A stretch of 64,000 nt of DNA from Usnea hakonensis (Eukaryota; Ascomycota; Lecanoromycetes; Lecanorales; Parmeliaceae). The stretch covers positions 1 through 64,000 of the forward strand of contig BLJB01000126.1 of NCBI GenBank assembly GCA_013423325.1, written 5' to 3'. Under the pieces are notes generated by a model, which saw only the letters and a list, made by a program, of their open reading frames with translations, was not told the DNA's origin and made no database searches. A program made the translations under genes and the position numbers. This document shows, in pieces, positions 55,063 through 64,000 of this stretch (the stretch's first letter is position 1; each line of letters begins with the position of its first letter).

Positions 55063-56007
55063 TGCTGTAGCAAGAAGTGAGAGACTCCTCAATGGGATTT
55101 CTAGGAGTCACTTTCAATTGATTAGAGTCGCTGGTACCACGTTTGAGAGACTGTGGACAACTGTAATGCAGAAAGTATGGACAAGAGCTTGAAGGCAGTC
55201 GACATCTGAAATAGCTCTTATTGAAGAACTTTCAAGCCAATGGACTGGTGGAACAAAGATCTTTGATCACGCCAAGATTTGATGCCAAGACATCAACGGC
55301 ACCCAACGGCAATGCTCGAGGGCTGACTCGAGCCGGGAAAGAAGGTAACCGCATTCGGCACATGGAGATTGGAACCTGGAAAGCAAATCTTGCCGCGTAC
55401 TGCAGACCGACGACAGATCCCTGGATTCATCGACTTCGCCTCTCTCCTCTCCGATGGCTCTCAGCACTTCACATAATATGTGGAATAGCTGTTCCCTCCT
55501 CTGCCGCCCGATGCGGCGTAGATGACCTATGCCGCAATGTAGAATGAAAAGACGTGTTTCATGTGGAACTTTGCAAATAACATGGTCCATCCTTTGATCT
55601 TCCCTGTTGGCTCATCTGATCATGACAAGAAATTGGGGTCGACACGTTGCGGCGCTATCTCCGAAGCTGACTGCGATATATAATGTGAAATGTCCCTGTC
55701 TCCTTTGGCGACTATGTGAGGGATTTATACAATGCTAGGATGAAGTACTACAAGATGCTGGGAGGCCGCCAGATATGGCAGTGCATGCCTTGATTTGAAA
55801 TTGTCAGCACTGTTGTTCCACTCGGTTTGCAAGCAGGATTACTATCCAATCTACTCGTGTCTTTATTCTCTAGTCCAAATTGATGGTGTATCGTCTTCAA
55901 ATACCGCCTTGCTACCCGCATAACACGCTTTTTCTTTCCGCACGACGAACGAACGCAAACATTTTCTGTATACTTGATTTTTCTCTCTTGAAAAAATTCT
56001 GGAAAAC
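55063..56007. other. Intergenic, no gene seen
   Basis: 0.95 kb between two divergent genes (CorA-type and GH71). It must contain both promoters. Two overlapping open frames near 55221-55590 have no supporting features. Confidence 0.5.
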
Positions 56008-58212
56008 ATGGGCCTAATGCGTATTTGCACGTTGATATTCACACTTGCTTCGTTGTTAGTATGGGCTGCCCCTCATGGTAGTTCCGGATCTCTATCCAGC
56101 AGGCAGTCGACAGAAAAGCTTGTCTTCTGTCATTTCATCGTATGGCAACTCAAGAGCTTCCATTTTTCTATTGTGGCTGGCTGACTGTGGGACCGTGGAT
56201 CGAAGATTGGCATTGTAGATGACAGAACGGGCGCAAATGATTACGACAATGACATGCGGCAGGCCAAAGCCGCTGGAATAGATGCTTTTGCTCTTAACAT
56301 AGGTATAGACGGTGAGTCACCCCTTCCGAGCAATATCGTCCGCCTTCATATAGTATTTGAGAGGCGAAAAGGGGCTTGGGAATGGAAAAATTGCCTGGAG
56401 CTGTTTCCTTCTCCAAATTCTAGAAAAGAATATCTGACTCCGAATTTTTCAGGCTTTACAAATACGCAGCTCGAGTTTGCTTACGAGTCAGCCTATTCGA
56501 ATGGCATGAGTGTTTTTCTCTCCTTCGACTTCAATTGGTACTCAACGTCGAACACATCTGGTATAGCCGGCACGATTGGTACATACGCTGGCCACCCGGC
56601 CCAGCTCAGACTCGGTAGCAAGATATTTGTCTCTTCTTTCGCTGGGGATGGCTTGAATCTCGCGGCCGTTCAATCTGAGTTGGCGAACGATACGATTTTC
56701 TGGGCGCCTAACTTTCAGCCACCAAATATTGCCTCAGCTGACGCGCTCTTCAACTGGATGGCTTGGCCAAATAATGGTGACAACAAAGCTCCAGACGCTG
56801 GTAGCAACTTGACCGTCGCTGATGGCGACACGAGCTACATTGTAGCTCTTGCAGGGAAACCTTACGTTGCGCGTAAGCTATCATCGCCGTATTAGCGGCC
56901 GTCGTCCTTCTGATACGTTTTTTGCAGCCGTCTCTCCTTGGTTCTCAACCCACTTCGGCCTTGAGGTCAAATATAGCAAGAATTGGGTCTTCCCGTCTGA
57001 CCTCCTGTGGTTCGATCGCTGGACTGAAATTCTAAATCTTGGCTCGCAGTTTGTCGAGATTCAGACCTGGTATGATAATAAATGCCTCCTCGTCGACAGT
57101 GCTGGAAAAAAGGGCAAACAGGCTGATTGGGGCATAGGAACGACTATGGCGAGTCTCATTACGTTGGACCACTCTCGTCTCCTCACATTGACGATGGAAA
57201 CTCGAAGTGGACAAATGACATGTGAGCCTCTGCGTGTCTTCTTCTTGTTGATGGTCCGGAACTGAAGCGTTCTAGGCCCCATGATGGTTTTCTCCAGATG
57301 GCCAAACCCTACATTGCTGCTTTCCACGCGGGATCCAAAGCAGTAGATAGCCACATAGAGTCAGACCAGCTGATCTACTGGTATCGTCCCACGACTAAGT
57401 CAGCGTCGTGTGACTCCACAGATAATTGCGAGCAACCGTGGCCTAGTCTGACACCAAATCCCAACTACTTCACTGGTAAGCCAAATGGTTATGATACCAT
57501 GGAGGATTCTGTTTTCGTCGTTGCCCTCCTGACATCTCCGGGGATCGTGACAATAAAATCTGGCAGCAATGGCCCTCTGACATTCAATGCTCCGGCAGGC
57601 GCTAGCTCTTGGCAGGTGGGCATAGGAGTGGGCAAACAGTCATTCTCCTTGACCCGTAATGGGCAGAAAATTCTTAGCGGGGACAGCCTAAAAGGCATCT
57701 TGAGCGAATGTGTGTGCGGAATCTACAACTTTAATGCCTACGTTGGAACCCTGCCAACGGGAACGTCGGATCCCTTATCATCAGATGGCTTGATAAATTT
57801 CACCAACGGTCTCTCTGCGACATGCCAGCCAGCACCCTCTCTTGGCACGGCATTAGGGACAGAATCTCTCGCTTTCCCTACTCCCACCAGTAACAATTCT
57901 TCGGCTCTATCAATAACTGGCGGTGCTGGAAGCTTTGCCTCATTCGGTAGTGATAGACTCGCAAAATCATCAATGAGCATCACAAAGTCGCGCCTTCAAA
58001 GCTCTGGCACGACTTCCCCGTCCGCCATGGCAGTAGGGCCAATACCAACATCGCAAACTCCTATAGCCAGGACCACTGCAGCAGTTGTCGGGGGTGGAAG
58101 CAAGACAATAACTGCGCTGAGTCAACTATCCCCAACGAATTGTATGCAGGCTGGCTCTGTGTGGGAAGGACCTCCAGGCTCAGATCCTGCGGCGTGGTGT
58201 GACGGTGGATGA
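56008..58212 (+). CDS. Secreted alpha-1,3-glucanase (mutanase), glycoside hydrolase family 71
   Basis: Six exons: 56008-56139, 56206-56311, 56453-56872, 56928-57069, 57138-57221 and 57276-58212, giving 606 residues. A signal peptide (MRICTLIFTLASLLVWAAP) leads into the GH71 domain: KLVFCHFIIGIVDDRTGAND, RQAKAAGIDAFALNIG, FLSFDFNWYS, KNWVFPSDLLWFDRW and QTWNDYGESHYVGPL with the acidic residues of the active site. QMAKPYIAAFHAG and LIYWYRP follow. The C-terminal 230 residues include a beta-rich module and a Ser/Thr-rich linker ending in a short Cys motif (CMQAGSVWEGPPGSD). It should cleave alpha-1,3-glucan of fungal walls during remodelling or attack on other fungi. Intron 4 splits the Trp codon of WNDYGE. 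Confidence 0.9.
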
Positions 58213-58528
58213 TTCTTAGGGTCTGATCTGAAGGAATAGGGCAGATGGCGGATCAAAACTATCGCGCAGACTCAAATCCTAGCGCGCGTTTCTTCAAGCC
58301 GAATTTGATTCACTTCGTAGGTGATTTTTTGATTCCGCTTGAGTGAGCATGTTGTGTGACCATAATTCGAAAGCTTTCATTCAGTGTAAAGTACCTCGAG
58401 GTATCTCCAGCGATTCTTCGTTCATTCGCTAGCGCTTATTTAGCGCAATTTTTCAAAGAAAATTACCTATTTCTTAAAGGCAAGTGATTCTGATGAGTAG
58501 AAAAGCGTGAAAGGAGCCAACGAACGTC
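58213..58528. other. Intergenic region
   Basis: 316 bp between the GH71 stop and the next gene on the same strand. No gene is seen. Confidence 0.5.
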
Positions 58529-60255
58529 ATGACTCCAACCGAAATCTCACAAGACAGACATGTGCCTTTGTTCCATTTTATCATCGCTCTAGTATTCATC
58601 AAATCTAAACCCAGCGGCCTATCTGGTTCAGGTTAGCCAAGACCCTCTCCAAGTCTGTGATGACATCTCACTGAAGTCTCACAGAATTTTGTAAACGCCT
58701 ACTCTTACACCTCCAAGGAAGGTCCTGCTCAAATAACTCTACGCAGGCTGATGCCCTTATGGCCAAGGAGGCATTCTGGCGACATGAACATGGCGAATTG
58801 GAAAGAGAGAATACTGTTTTGAAAGCCAGAGTGTCCCGACTCCAAGCAAGGATTTTCGATTTGGAAGAGAGAGAGATTTCTCGATCGAAAAGTATCAAGC
58901 GGACCATAGACGACGACCCGGTTGAGGAACATAACGGGAGAAGTACCAAGCGGTTAAGAACCGAGGTCGACGCAGTGACGTTTGATGAACCAGATACAGC
59001 ACTCCAAAGACTCATAGACCGTGAGGCTGGCTCTCAATCGGACGAGCTTGGTGAGTCGCTTTTCTCGCGACCAGATCTATTATTGCTGATAAGATCAGGA
59101 AACAACTTTCTGCATAGGCTCCAAATCCTTCAAAACCTTTCGATAGCGAGGAAAGAGAAATCGTCGGGGCCAGAGCCCTTCGCCCGTGAGTTGAGGAAAT
59201 TCGCAACTGATCTATGCCACCATGTATCCGCGATCGATCATACAGCTCGATCTCAGAGCGTCGGTCTGGTGACTAGTTCTGCACTTGACAGCCCCAACCC
59301 AATATCGAAGGAACAGGCGACTATCTATCCTCAATCAGAGCCTGGATCTATCATTGAGAAACGGATCATACAAATTGGACGAGCTTTTCCTCACTTCTTG
59401 GCCCACTTGCACACTCTCAGCGAATTACCCGAAAGCGAAGCTCTCTGTGGGAAAATAATTTCCGAGTCCATCAAGATCTTCCGCTTGCTCTTCCAACGTA
59501 TCTGTGACTTGGCAGTCGCTGATGCTAAGCCAAAGCAAGGTACGCCCATGACTAGGAAGAAACAAAACAATGACCAAGGAAAGCCAGATGCTACGTACTC
59601 CTTCGACAATAGACCTGCTACATCACCAAGTATTATGAGAACTTGCAGGCTCGCAACATATTTAATGTTGAGTCTCGATCCTGCAAAGCCTACTCATAGG
59701 AAAATCCTCGAGGGTTGCCTTTATCTCCTAGTGACACGAGTGGGAAGGGTGCTCAGGGACTTTACCATCGGAGAAAGCCCGTTTGGGAATGTGAACAAGG
59801 TTGCAACCCCGGACTACGACCCATTTCAAGAAGAGCGGCAGCTCAACGACTCAGGCGAAGGAAGCAACACAGGGGTCTCTGACGCTCAGGCCCCATACCT
59901 CATTTGGATGTTAGGCCACGTCCCGTCATTGAGCTCAAGCATGAGCCCGCTCCCAAATGGAATATCGACTTCTCTCGGTGATAGTCGACAGATCCAGCCA
60001 GACGACGCACATTGCGCAATGTATAATGATGCCCACCTCCAGCTCCAGCGCACTTTGGTCAGGGCCGTCTTTGGAGAAGAAGTCGCGGCTAGCTTTCAAC
60101 CTGCTCTGGAGCCTCCAGATGTCTTATCAGATGACGACCTCGTGACTGGTTTTGAGATCCCAACTGAGACGGCAGATGTGAGGGATTGGTTCAAGAATGA
60201 GGTGTGGCGACTTGTGGGGTGGGATGTTTTGAGGGGCAAGATTGTGTGGGATTAA
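58529..60255 (+). CDS. Coiled-coil protein, possibly MEI4/Rec24-like
   Basis: Two exons: 58529-58631 and 58685-60255, giving 557 residues. The join at CACAG/AATTTTG restores one frame, SGLSGSEFCKRLLLHLQGRS. The N-terminus has a helical block (HFIIALVFIKSKP), then AFWRHEHGELERENTVLKAR, a Trp followed by a Leu/Glu coiled coil. A basic patch (KSIKRTIDDDP..RSTKRLRTE) follows. The C-terminal half is helical with ILEGCLYLLVTRVGRVLRDF and DWFKNEVWRLVGWDVL. A short helix ending SKP, a W-containing coiled coil and a helical LEGxLYLL..R.GR.L end resemble the MEI4/Rec24 family of meiotic double-strand-break factors. This is from pattern memory, not a firm hit; it could be an unrelated fungal protein. 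Confidence 0.55.
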
Positions 60256-60899
60256 AGGCCATGGTCAGAAAAGTGTGGGGAGATGTACGAGTTCGGGGAA
60301 GGATTTAGCACTTGCTGCATGGTGTTCGATTTTATCTGATGTTGGTGGTGTATATTGGGATCCGAGACCTTGGACGTGATGGGGGCCGATGGGGAAAGGG
60401 TGATCCTGTTCAAGTCTTCCTTTACTTTTACGTTGGATGGTGTAGCTAATGCGGGGCTCAAGATATTGGAGGGTCATCAATCAACAGATCACTGATCCCA
60501 GTATCTGTTCAGATCCCATCACTTACCTTGTGCGCGACTGAAGTGGTATTCCACCAGCCATCCATATCCAGATCTATCTCACTACTCTCGCCTTCCCCAG
60601 CCCCCCTTCCGGGCCCACAGAAGAAATAGGGACCAAGCAAACACTAAGTTGCGTCCCTTCTCCTCCGTCCCTTCCTTTTCTGTCTCTTGAAACAGACAAA
60701 CAGCCCACCACCTGCCTTTTATCCGATATACAGCTGTCGTATCAACAATGTCCACCGATACTAGTTCAAGACTGCGTGAATTTGCTGCGAGTAAAGTGTT
60801 TGAGATGTAGTGGGATAGGGGCTTCTTTGGAAGAGGGAGAAAGGGAATGGAAGAAGTTGAGGACTGCGTGGAGGATTGGAAGGACATGAGATTTCCCGT
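60256..60899. other. Convergent intergenic region
   Basis: 0.64 kb between two stops. A minus-strand frame at 60582-60887 ends without any recognised motif, and I do not call it. Confidence 0.5.
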
Positions 60900-62004
60900 T
60901 CAATACGTTGCCGATAACCTCTGGAACAAATACTCGCCACTATTAACCCCTTCATACTTCTTCCCGCCTTTCTCCCCCTCCCACGTCCCCGGCAACGCCT
61001 CGATCCACTTCGCAAAGTCCGGATTGCAGAAATAAGCCACCGAATACCTCGCCGGGTGTCCTTCTTCCAACTCCTTCCCAACCAGAGGCGGCTGCACCAC
61101 CCTGTGTTTCGTGCTCTTGATCAGATCGTTGCTCCACCTCGCAAGCAAATCCCCCGCGTTCACGACAATAGTGCCTTCGATAGGTTCGACATCCACCCAT
61201 CCCCCAGGCCTCTCAACTTGTAATCCCCCCCTCTGGTCCTGAAACAACAGCGTCACGCTGCCGTAATCGCTGTGCGCGCCCGCTCGGACCCTCCTCCCGC
61301 CTTGGAAGCCTCCAGCCGCCACGGGAGGGTAATGCAGCAGCCGCAACGTATTATCCCCCGTCGTCACGTACTCTTCAAAGAAGCCCGCCTCGAGACCCAT
61401 CCCAATCGCGATCCCCCGCATCAGCACGGCGTGCACTTCCTTGCACCGTTCGAAAAAGCCCAGCATCGTCAGCTTGAACTCCGCGCCCTCGACGTCCATT
61501 TTGTCCGGCCAGCGGTTCTCGTGCCCGGGTTCGAATTCGCGCCCGATTTCGAAACTCTCCTTGAGGTCGTCGCCGGCGCTTTCGCGGTCCTTGGCTACGT
61601 CCGCTTGGGTCATGCCTTGGCTGGCTTTCTCGCGGCCCATGCGGACGTAGCCTCTGTTTGAGCGGGCGGTGGTCCAGGCGAGCTCATCTTTTTGGATCTG
61701 CGGGCGCGCGAAGAAGCGGGTGGATTGGGAGAAGATGGAGGCGAGGAGGGAGGGGGGGATGATGGAGGAGAAGTCGGTGAGGTAGAGGAAGCCGGAGGTG
61801 CGGAAGGCGGAGAGGAGGGATTTGGCGGTTTCGGGGGTGGAGGGGGAGTGGGCGAGGAGGGGTTGGAGGGAGATGAGCTAGGTGTGGTTGGTAGTGTTTT
61901 GCGGGGAGCTGTTGGGGGCTTACTGGAATTGGGAGGGCTGTATCGGAGCTTGAGATGGTGGAGGAAGTTAACGCTGTGGGGATCAGTTCTAGTGTTGATG
62001 ACAT
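60900..62004 (-). CDS. 2-oxoglutarate/Fe(II) oxygenase, thymine-7-hydroxylase (thymine dioxygenase) type
   Basis: Two exons: 61924-62004 and 60900-61877 (46-bp intron), giving 352 residues. The N-terminal DIOX_N region (SLLSAFRTSGFLYLTDFSSI, then ARSNRGYVRMGREKASQ) precedes the jelly-roll core. The iron facial triad is His229 and Asp231 in AGAHSDYGSVTLLF, plus His285 in IKSTKHRVVQPP. Arg304-Tyr-Ser306 binds 2-oxoglutarate. GDNTLRLLHYPP, VVNAGDLLARWSND and YSVAYFCNPDF are the stretches that mark thymine-7-hydroxylase-like enzymes. In the characterised Neurospora enzyme the equivalent Arg, Tyr and Phe (here Arg206, Tyr232 and the Phe of YFCNP) contact thymine, as I recall it. It would oxidise thymine in three steps to iso-orotate. 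It is divergent from a matching decarboxylase. Confidence 0.85.
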
Positions 62005-62365
62005 TGTTTTCAAGATTTGATGGACTTTTTGCTGTCTGAACGAAGGGACTTGGGAACGGATTTTGAAGAATTGGATAAAGTAAGATAAGTACTTACACAT
62101 GGCCGACCCCACCACCCGAGGCGACCCCACCTGATTAAGCGCACGAACCAAGTGGGCCCGAGGGAGCCGCTGTCAGATAACGGATAACGGTCTCCACGTT
62201 TTACCATATAGTAATCCACGTGGAATTCAATTGCCACATCTCAGTATTGTGAAACATCCGAGCTATGTTTGAACCACGCATGAGTCAGACTGGACCTTAG
62301 GTAGTCTATGGTAGTATCAAAAACCTTGTCACCTTTGAGTCCAGTAGCCCGGTGCTCTCTTCGAC
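62005..62365. promoter_or_regulatory. Bidirectional promoter with two pairs of GATAA sites
   Basis: 361 bp between the opposed start codons. GATAA occurs at 62074-62078 and 62084-62088 (GGATAAAGTAAGATAAG), and again at 62176-62180 and 62183-62187 (AGATAACGGATAACGG). All four are on the plus strand and in close pairs, the arrangement preferred by the nitrogen regulators AreA/NIT2. The motif and the regulators are established; their use here is inference. Confidence 0.55.
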
Positions 62366-63484
62366 ATGGCGCCAACTCCAATCGTGGATATACACACGCA
62401 CGTATACCCAGCTACCTACCTTAACCTTCTACGCTCTCGCACCAAGGTCCCATACCTCTTCGACCTACCCGAAAACTCTGCCCCGCCGCGCCTCATAATC
62501 CTCCCCTCAGACGACGATCCAGCCCTCCCCGCTCATCAACGCGGCCGGCCCATCGACTCATCATACTCATCAACAGACCAAAAGCTCGCGTTTATGAAGA
62601 CGCACAGTATTACCACTTCCGTCATCTCGCTTGCGAACCCATGGCTCGACTTTCTAAGTCCCGAAGAAGGGCCCCAATGGGCGGACACGGTCAACCAAGA
62701 ACTCGAGGACATTTGCGCCACAAGCCAAAACAGCCTCTACGCCTTCGCGACCCTCCCCCTCTCCGCATCTCCTTCGCACATCTCAGCTGCGATCCAAAAT
62801 CTTAGACTTCTACCCCATATACGCGGTATCATCCTCGGTACCACCGGCCTCTCCCAAGGCCTCGACGATCCCGCCCTCGAGCCCATCTGGTCCGCTCTGG
62901 AAGCCGCCAAGCTACTCATATTCCTCCACCCGCACTACGGCCTTCCAAGCTCGGTGTACGGGCCACGAGCTAGTGATTACGGACACGTCTTAGCGCTCAG
63001 CTTGGGATTTCCGATGGAGACTACGATTGCGTTCACACGGATGTGGTTGAGTGGGGTTTTTGATCGTCATCCCAGGCTCAAGGTATTGATTGCACATGCC
63101 GGGGGCACTGTGCCTTTCCTTTCCGGTCGCATCGATAGCTGTGTGCAACACGAAAGGCATTTTTCAGAGAATGAAGATGGGGGTCGAGGACCGAAGAGGG
63201 GGTTGAAAGACGTGCTCAGAGAGAATATCTGGTTGGACGCTGTGGTGTATTCGCCTACCGGCGTCAAAGCGGCCGTGGAGGTGGTGGGCAAGGACAGGGT
63301 GCTGTTTGGGACCGATCATCCGTTCTTCCCCCCATTGGAGGAGGGGAAAGAGGAGTGGATGAGTGTGAACACTAATGTGCAGGCGGTCAAAGAGGCTCTT
63401 GGCGACGACGAGCAGGGTGCTGCAAAAGTGCTGGGTGGTAATGCTATTGAGCTTCTGGGACTTGACGCTCCAAGCCATGGTTGA
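62366..63484 (+). CDS. Amidohydrolase-2 family decarboxylase, iso-orotate (5-carboxyuracil) decarboxylase type
   Basis: Intronless, 372 residues, the length of fungal iso-orotate decarboxylase. It starts VDIHTHVYPATYL with metal ligands His10 and His12. The other expected ligands are present: His188/His190 in LLIFLHPHYGLP, His244 in VLIAHAGGTVPFL and Asp317 in RVLFGTDHPFFPP. PRLIILPSDDDPA and SVISLANPWLDFL are further family stretches. Relatives are ACMSD and gamma-resorcylate decarboxylase, which share the fold. The pairing with a thymine-7-hydroxylase-type oxygenase is the main reason to favour iso-orotate, whose decarboxylation gives uracil. Without biochemical data, another aromatic or pyrimidine carboxylate remains possible. 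Cytosolic; no signal peptide. Confidence 0.8.
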   Translation: MAPTPIVDIHTHVYPATYLNLLRSRTKVPYLFDLPENSAPPRLIILPSDDDPALPAHQRGRPIDSSYSSTDQKLAFMKTHSITTSVISLANPWLDFLSPEEGPQWADTVNQELEDICATSQNSLYAFATLPLSASPSHISAAIQNLRLLPHIRGIILGTTGLSQGLDDPALEPIWSALEAAKLLIFLHPHYGLPSSVYGPRASDYGHVLALSLGFPMETTIAFTRMWLSGVFDRHPRLKVLIAHAGGTVPFLSGRIDSCVQHERHFSENEDGGRGPKRGLKDVLRENIWLDAVVYSPTGVKAAVEVVGKDRVLFGTDHPFFPPLEEGKEEWMSVNTNVQAVKEALGDDEQGAAKVLGGNAIELLGLDAPSHG

Positions 63485-64000
63485 GATCTCCAGTCTCCTA
63501 ATTCCAAGCATCTCACACATTTCCAAGTGAAGATGCACATAGCCAGCAGCCAATAATGAAGCCGCCATCCGTCAATCCATTCAATTTCAGAAGGCTGAAT
63601 CCCACGATCCTAACGGCCAATAATGGGACTACACACCTCGTGGCGTGCGCACATGCGTATTTAAAGTTTTCGGATACTTTACCAGAAAGTCAAGAATCGC
63701 GCTCCGAATCAAATGAACCTCGTCTCCCGAAAGCAAAGCAAAGCAAAGCAAATTAGCAATCAAGCAGAGGGACGATGCAAGTTGGCGGGATCTTGATCAT
63801 GTTATGCGTATGAACGCAGGAGCTGCCCAACTCACCTGGGGACAGTCCCCCTACCACAGTCCCCCTGTACACTAAAATAAGCCTCCCGTGCACCATAGAC
63901 ACATTAAGCTTTAGGCCCCACCAAATTACAGTGGGGCCTTGCGCTTGGCCTGTCCACCCATGGCGAGACCCCTGTTAGCCGTGCTGGGAATGTAGACTAC
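63485..64000. other. Right-edge region, no gene seen
   Basis: About 0.5 kb. It holds a short AAAGC repeat (63730-63750). No supported gene reaches the window edge. Confidence 0.5.

Noticed and set aside
60582..60887. 101-codon minus-strand frame 3' of the oxygenase gene
   Set aside because: Ser/Leu/Trp-rich without any recognisable segment; it lies in a convergent 3' region.
1..64000. CRISPR arrays, rRNA or tRNA genes, intact transposons
   Set aside because: None seen. The only repeats are short dispersed or tandem units, and no transposase or reverse transcriptase motif is present.

Overview
The window is nuclear DNA of a filamentous ascomycete (Pezizomycotina). Nearly every gene is broken by short introns of about 45-110 bp with GT..AG ends and CTAAC/CTGAC-type branch sites, spacing is loose, and all recognisable products are fungal: a GH71 glucanase, the Ams2 GATA factor, LAS1/ALB1, fungal OBAP, SNF4 and an Alr-type CorA channel. 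A class such as Leotiomycetes is possible, but I cannot fix it from sequence alone. There is no tRNA, rRNA, CRISPR array or intact transposon that I can support.

Layout. 0-5.7 kb: a DNAJC17/Cwf23-type spliceosomal J-protein, mitochondrial IBA57, two decayed genes (a small mitochondrial-type protein with an in-frame stop and a serine carboxypeptidase cut off before its catalytic residues), and RPA3. 6-17 kb: Ams2-type GATA factor, SmD2, dihydroxyacetone kinase and glyoxalase II (divergent pair), an OBAP/DUF1264 protein and ribosomal protein uS14 (RPS29). 17-20.1 kb: a gene-free stretch with three copies of a 38-55 bp repeat and two foldback structures. 20-29 kb: a large RhoGAP protein, the AMPK gamma subunit SNF4 and a NAD kinase, all on the minus strand. 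29-33.7 kb: a 4.7 kb gene-free interval leading to an uncharacterised 417-residue protein. 36-38 kb: LAS1 and ALB1, convergent and both acting in 60S ribosome maturation. 38-44 kb: a degenerate tract with an intact delta-12-type fatty acid desaturase, a frame-broken small gene and the 3' remnant of a reducing polyketide synthase. 44-55 kb: a 2EXR/F-box-like protein, MFAP1, TRAPP subunit TRS31, a UBP16-type deubiquitinase, a 53-base G homopolymer and an Alr-type CorA Mg transporter. 56-63.5 kb: a GH71 alpha-1,3-glucanase, a possible MEI4/Rec24-like protein, and a divergent pair matching thymine-7-hydroxylase and iso-orotate decarboxylase.

How genes may work together. The most coherent unit is 60.9-63.5 kb. 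A 2-oxoglutarate oxygenase of the thymine dioxygenase type and an amidohydrolase of the iso-orotate decarboxylase type share a 361 bp promoter with two close pairs of GATAA sites. That is what a nitrogen-regulated route from thymine to uracil would look like. Dihydroxyacetone kinase and glyoxalase II also share one promoter and act on adjoining triose/methylglyoxal chemistry. I did not find a clearly unprecedented system; these pairings, the broken genes and the repeat island are the parts most worth a second look.
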